A stretch of DNA of 64,000 bases from JAKJEP01 sp964580995. Lineage in GTDB: Bacteria; Planctomycetota; Phycisphaerae; Sedimentisphaerales; SM23-30. The translations under genes and the position numbers were made by a program. Shown here piece after piece: positions 60,640 through 64,000 of the stretch. Numbering within the stretch: position 1 is the stretch's first letter; the number at the start of each line of letters is the position of its first letter. The stretch is from the NCBI GenBank assembly GCA_964580995.1, contig CAZOMV010000014.1:3770-67769 (forward strand), given 5' to 3'. The notes under the pieces are model-generated. The model was not told where the DNA came from, did no database searches, and saw nothing but the letters and a program-made list of their open reading frames with translations.

Positions 60640-62629
60640 CTTGCCGCGATAATCGGAAAAGGTTCAGTTCCCTGCCGTCGAGTGTCGTTGTGCTAAAGAC
60701 GGGTGCGACAGCGACTTCGGCTGGTATATTTACGTTCTTTTTCGATGCTACAACGAGTTCTTTGTCCTGCTCCGCGATGAACGAGTTGAGATTGGGCAGA
60801 CTGTTTTTGAGCCGATTTATTGCTGCCGGGCTGAAATTGTTGCTGGAATAAATTACCAGCCTTGTTAGTGCCTTTAATTCTTCCAGATTCTTTAGTCCCT
60901 CATCCGTAATATTCCCCGCTATCGTCATATTATCCATTCGCTTCATATCTTTCAGATAGGCAAGGCTCTTATCCGTCAAATAGGGGCTGCCTATGGCAAG
61001 CCGATCCATATTAGTAAGTCCGGCCAGATTCGTCATGCCAGCGTCGGTTATCCTGTTTTTTAATCCGATTTGCAGCCATTTCAGATTTTTAAGGTTTGCC
61101 AGAGATGCCAGATCCTCATCACAAAACTCATCTTGGACCAGCTTGTCGTCTTTTCGTTTTACCTGTAGAGTAAGTCCGAGTTTTTCGAGTTTTGTTAATC
61201 CACTTATATTGATTGTGGTATTATCTTTTATGATACCATGTACATTTAGTTCTCTTAATTCCTTCAATTGGTTAAGACATGCTAAATCTGAGATGGTCAT
61301 TTTATTTGATCTGGAATTGGAAACATCCAGTTTTTTCAAAGAACTCAGGGAAGTCAGTTTGGAGAGTCCTTCCTTCGTTATAGGGCACCCATATATCGAA
61401 AGTGACTGTAGGTTTGTCAATTTGGCAATGTCAGATATTCCATTATCAGTTACACCAAGACCTCCTATCCGGAGGTCTTCAAGGCGGTTCAGTTTAGTCA
61501 ATTCTTTAAGACCCTCGTCGGTATAATGCTCTATATCCATTTTGGGATCAATATAGCTTGGCCTTGTAATATCAAGATATTTAAGATTACCAAGCTCTGA
61601 AAGATATGCTAATCCTTTGTCTGTTATGCCGGTTTGAGGCATAGTCAGGATTTCAAGCGATTTAAGGTATTTCAGATAGGCTGCTCCGTTGTCGGTTATC
61701 TGCGTTTCTTGTAGATCAAGAGAACGAAGTGATGTCATGGTTGTCAGCGAAGCAAGGGCCTGGTCTGTAATTTTTGCTCGAATCAGATTCAGATTTTCCA
61801 ATTTTGTAAGTTGAGACAATTTTTCCAGATCCTTGTCAGTTATATCGCAAGATCTCAGGTCCAGACTCCGTAAAAAAGCGATCTTGCTGATATTCGTTAT
61901 GGCGGTACTACCTAATTGCACACGACAAAAAAACAAATGTTCGAGATTTTTTAGTCCCGCGAGGTATTGAAATCCCGCCTCATTGATGCGGCCATCCCAA
62001 AGAGCAAATTCTTCAAGAGCTGTCAGCTTTCCGATTTGAGCAGCTCCGGTTGTTGTGATATTTGTTTCTGCAAAATACAGTTTTTTTAACGATTTTAATT
62101 CAGCAACTGTTTTCAAACCTTCAGCACGGATTCGTTTGGGCAATGTCAGATATTCAAGTGATTTGAAATTTTTAATATACGCCAGCCCTTTATCAGTGAT
62201 TTCTGTATTGCGAAGCGACAGGGCCTTTAGGCCGGTTAGATGAGCAAGATAAGGCATACAGGTATCATCTGCCGGTGTATAAGCCAATGATACCATATAG
62301 AGATCATCAGTCCCCAGTGTGTTAAGAACGGACAAATCTTTCACTGTGTCCGAATTGACATTAAGACAAATTCGTTTATGAGAAGGAACCAAAACATCAC
62401 CCATGGCGCAGCCAAGATTATCCCATTTATATACAAAGTCCCACATACGAAGATGTCCCAGATATATGCCTGCTTCAACCTGAAGCGTCCCCAGTGAGCG
62501 GTCCGCAGGAAAATGCAGCACCCTATCCTCCGTTTGTGCCTGGCTTATATCCTTTTGCCCCTTCTCGATATCTTCCGCCAGAGCCAGGGAACAGAACGAT
62601 ACCAGTATCAGATATACCAGTTTAGCCAT
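60539..62629 (-). CDS. Secreted leucine-rich-repeat protein (5' part of a frameshifted LRR-thioredoxin gene)
   Basis: A signal peptide (AKLVYLILVSFCSLALA) is followed by about 19 leucine-rich repeats of roughly 24 residues with the pattern L-x2-L-x2-L-x-L-x2-T-x-I-T-D-x-G-L-A-x-L, the ribonuclease-inhibitor-like type common in planctomycetes. After about residue 640 comes the start of a thioredoxin fold (APVFSTTTLDGRELNLF), then a meaningless frame to the stop. The ATG at 62629 has AGGAGG 8 nt upstream. Such proteins probably mediate protein binding, with the thioredoxin domain added for disulfide exchange. Confidence 0.8.
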   Translation of the reverse strand: MAKLVYLILVSFCSLALAEDIEKGQKDISQAQTEDRVLHFPADRSLGTLQVEAGIYLGHLRMWDFVYKWDNLGCAMGDVLVPSHKRICLNVNSDTVKDLSVLNTLGTDDLYMVSLAYTPADDTCMPYLAHLTGLKALSLRNTEITDKGLAYIKNFKSLEYLTLPKRIRAEGLKTVAELKSLKKLYFAETNITTTGAAQIGKLTALEEFALWDGRINEAGFQYLAGLKNLEHLFFCRVQLGSTAITNISKIAFLRSLDLRSCDITDKDLEKLSQLTKLENLNLIRAKITDQALASLTTMTSLRSLDLQETQITDNGAAYLKYLKSLEILTMPQTGITDKGLAYLSELGNLKYLDITRPSYIDPKMDIEHYTDEGLKELTKLNRLEDLRIGGLGVTDNGISDIAKLTNLQSLSIYGCPITKEGLSKLTSLSSLKKLDVSNSRSNKMTISDLACLNQLKELRELNVHGIIKDNTTINISGLTKLEKLGLTLQVKRKDDKLVQDEFCDEDLASLANLKNLKWLQIGLKNRITDAGMTNLAGLTNMDRLAIGSPYLTDKSLAYLKDMKRMDNMTIAGNITDEGLKNLEELKALTRLVIYSSNNFSPAAINRLKNSLPNLNSFIAEQDKELVVASKKNVNIPAEVAVAPVFSTTTLDGRELNLFRLSRQGGTASLLGDLVPALRSRYAGIEEILRGNGKMAG

Positions 62630-62638
62630 AGATTTCAC

Positions 62639-64000
62639 CTCCTGGTTTTTACCATTGCAGTTCTTGTAATTCGGTTTGGCACTACCTATTAAGTTGCTCG
62701 AAACGGCTTTTTGTTACCGGCTTTTTGTAAAAATCCGCAAAAATTATTCCGAATTCCCCTAATCCCTTACTTCCCAACTTCTTACAATTTTAATATTTTC
62801 CCCCTGCCTCCTCATCCTTCACCATCCTCCACTTCCCTGCCCAAATACGACAAAAACCATAACTCTTTATTTTATAATAATTTAATCCGTGTAATCAGTG
62901 TAATCCGTGGTTGGTTTTTTTCTATTATCCCACACCCTCAATTATACCCCATATTTTCAAATAGTCAAATATAAATATTATTTTGTTCATTAAAAAACAT
63001 ATATTTACCAAAAACTTTATATAACCACTTGCCGCCGCTTATATTACCTCACAAAAAATTTTGCCTATATTTTATCCCTAACCCTTTCCCCCCGTACCGC
63101 TTGCTTCTAGCCAGCTCTTTTTCCCATCGACTTGGCATCCCCAGCTTCCAGCGGAAGCGTCGATTCGGGCAAACCCCCGCGTTGATCCGCCCTGCGCCCA
63201 GCACCCTTCGTTATCTTTTGTTCAAAATTCTCCCCCTTCTTATTCGCGTAAATTCGCGTGCATTCGTGGTTCAATATATTGCTAACTACCTGTTATTTCA
63301 TATTTTATAACTCTTTATATGCGGATAACTATTTTTTCTCCCTTCGTGCCCTTCCCCATCTTTGTGGTTCAAATTTTTCCTCCTTTCTCGCCCCGTAGGC
63401 AGCAAACAACGTGAGCGTCATATACCATGTTCGCCCGCGTCGATAGAATGGGCCTCTTGGCCCCGTTCATCTGCGGACTTATATTCTTCTCTTCCCCCCT
63501 TGGCGCCTTCGCGCCTTTGCGGGATACCTTCGGACTCTCTCACTTTCTCGCCCAGCCGTAGCGAACAGCGTGAGCGTCAAATGGGTAATCCGCTCGTGTC
63601 GATCTGACGTGCGGCCAGCACCTTCCCTGCCTTCGTTGCCTTTTGTTCAAAATTCTTCTCCTCAATTTTGAATTTTGCTCTGTCAATTTTTGTTTTGGAA
63701 TTCGCATTTTGAAAATTTGACATTGTCTAGAATTTAGATATCAGAATTTAGAGCTTAACCATTCAACCTATTTTGCCAATGTCAATCTGGGCTATCTAGA
63801 TAATATTGTCCCTCGTAACTTTCCGCTCTATTCCAGATGCTGCGTGTAAACATCATTCACTTTTACCTATGTTTTGCTCTACTTTTCACCTGTTTTACTC
63901 ATGTTTTACCTCACTTTCTTCATCTTTTACTATACTTTCTTCAATATTTACCAACTCAACCTAACCGTTACAAATTACCAAAATTATTACCCATCTTACC
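62639..64000. repeat. Non-coding, pyrimidine-rich region with degenerate repeat phrases
   Basis: No credible gene in about 1.37 kb. Recurring pieces include AATCCGTG...CCGTGGTT (62884-62914), TTCGCGTAAATTCGCGTG...GTGGTTCAA (63242-63274), TTCGTGCCC...GTGGTTCAA (63341-63374) and GGCGCCTTCGCGCC (63499-63524). A longer unit with the landmarks GAGCGTCA or AAGCGTC and CGTNGAT occurs near 63140, 63400 and 63550; the first and third continue into CAGCACC...TTTTGTTCAAAATTC. The last 150 bases are TTTTAC/TTTC-rich degenerate repeats. Confidence 0.65.

Noticed and set aside
63362..63607. An 81-codon ORF in the repeat-rich tail
   Set aside because: It runs through the degenerate repeats and has no protein-like pattern.
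1..64000. CRISPR arrays, tRNA and rRNA genes, transposases, phage genes
   Set aside because: I looked for regularly spaced direct repeats, cloverleaf sequences and hallmark proteins and saw none. I could not run dedicated searches, so a single tRNA could have been missed.

Overview
The window looks like chromosome of a planctomycete, most likely class Phycisphaerae (Sedimentisphaerales-like). This is an inference from protein content: eight secreted proteins end in the same dockerin-like C-terminal module (D-x-N-x-D-C ... W-L-x-C-x-D-P), there is a PEP-CTERM protein, and LamG, GLUG and CotH/lamin-tail proteins and UroD-like enzymes occur together with large secreted proteins of unknown role. 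Most genes are moderately GC-rich. The main exception is an A/T-rich restriction-modification pair. No rRNA, tRNA, CRISPR array or transposase was seen.

Layout. 1-5.4 kb: end of peptide deformylase, a lipoprotein, a ROK sugar kinase, then a TolC-like protein and a secreted cyclophilin on the minus strand. 6-17.6 kb: secreted proteins (phosphodiester glycosidase-like, an IdeS/Mac-like cysteine protease, a GLUG-repeat protein) mixed with housekeeping genes (ribD, an FmdB zinc ribbon), a GntR regulator fused to a solute-binding-like domain, and two small membrane proteins. 17.8-22.8 kb: gltX, a PfkB kinase and thpR, with an EcoRV-like restriction endonuclease and adenine methyltransferase inserted between gltX and pfkB.

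23.3-34.1 kb: one long plus-strand operon with four prepilin-like proteins, a small membrane protein, a PilM-like actin fold protein, a secretin, a TPR lipoprotein, a membrane histidine kinase, a lone receiver and an HD-GYP phosphodiesterase, closed by an intrinsic terminator. No assembly ATPase, inner-membrane platform or prepilin peptidase is encoded here, so the machine must borrow them or work differently.

34.3-45.7 kb: a UroD-like enzyme, then a minus-strand block of very large secreted LamG and CotH/lamin-tail proteins. Four of the five carry the dockerin-like tail and one carries PEP-CTERM. 46-59.8 kb: a FadR-type regulator divergent from a carbohydrate catabolic cluster: GH36 alpha-galactosidase, Ldh_2 dehydrogenase, two UroD-like proteins, two SDRs, FAH hydrolase, AGE epimerase, Gfo/Idh/MocA oxidoreductase, DapA-like aldolase and a 2-hydroxyacid dehydrogenase. 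It probably degrades a galactoside-derived or unusual sugar acid to small keto acids.

59.8-64 kb: a decayed gene fragment, an LRR-thioredoxin gene broken by a probable one-base insertion, and about 1.37 kb of non-coding, pyrimidine-rich DNA full of short degenerate repeats.
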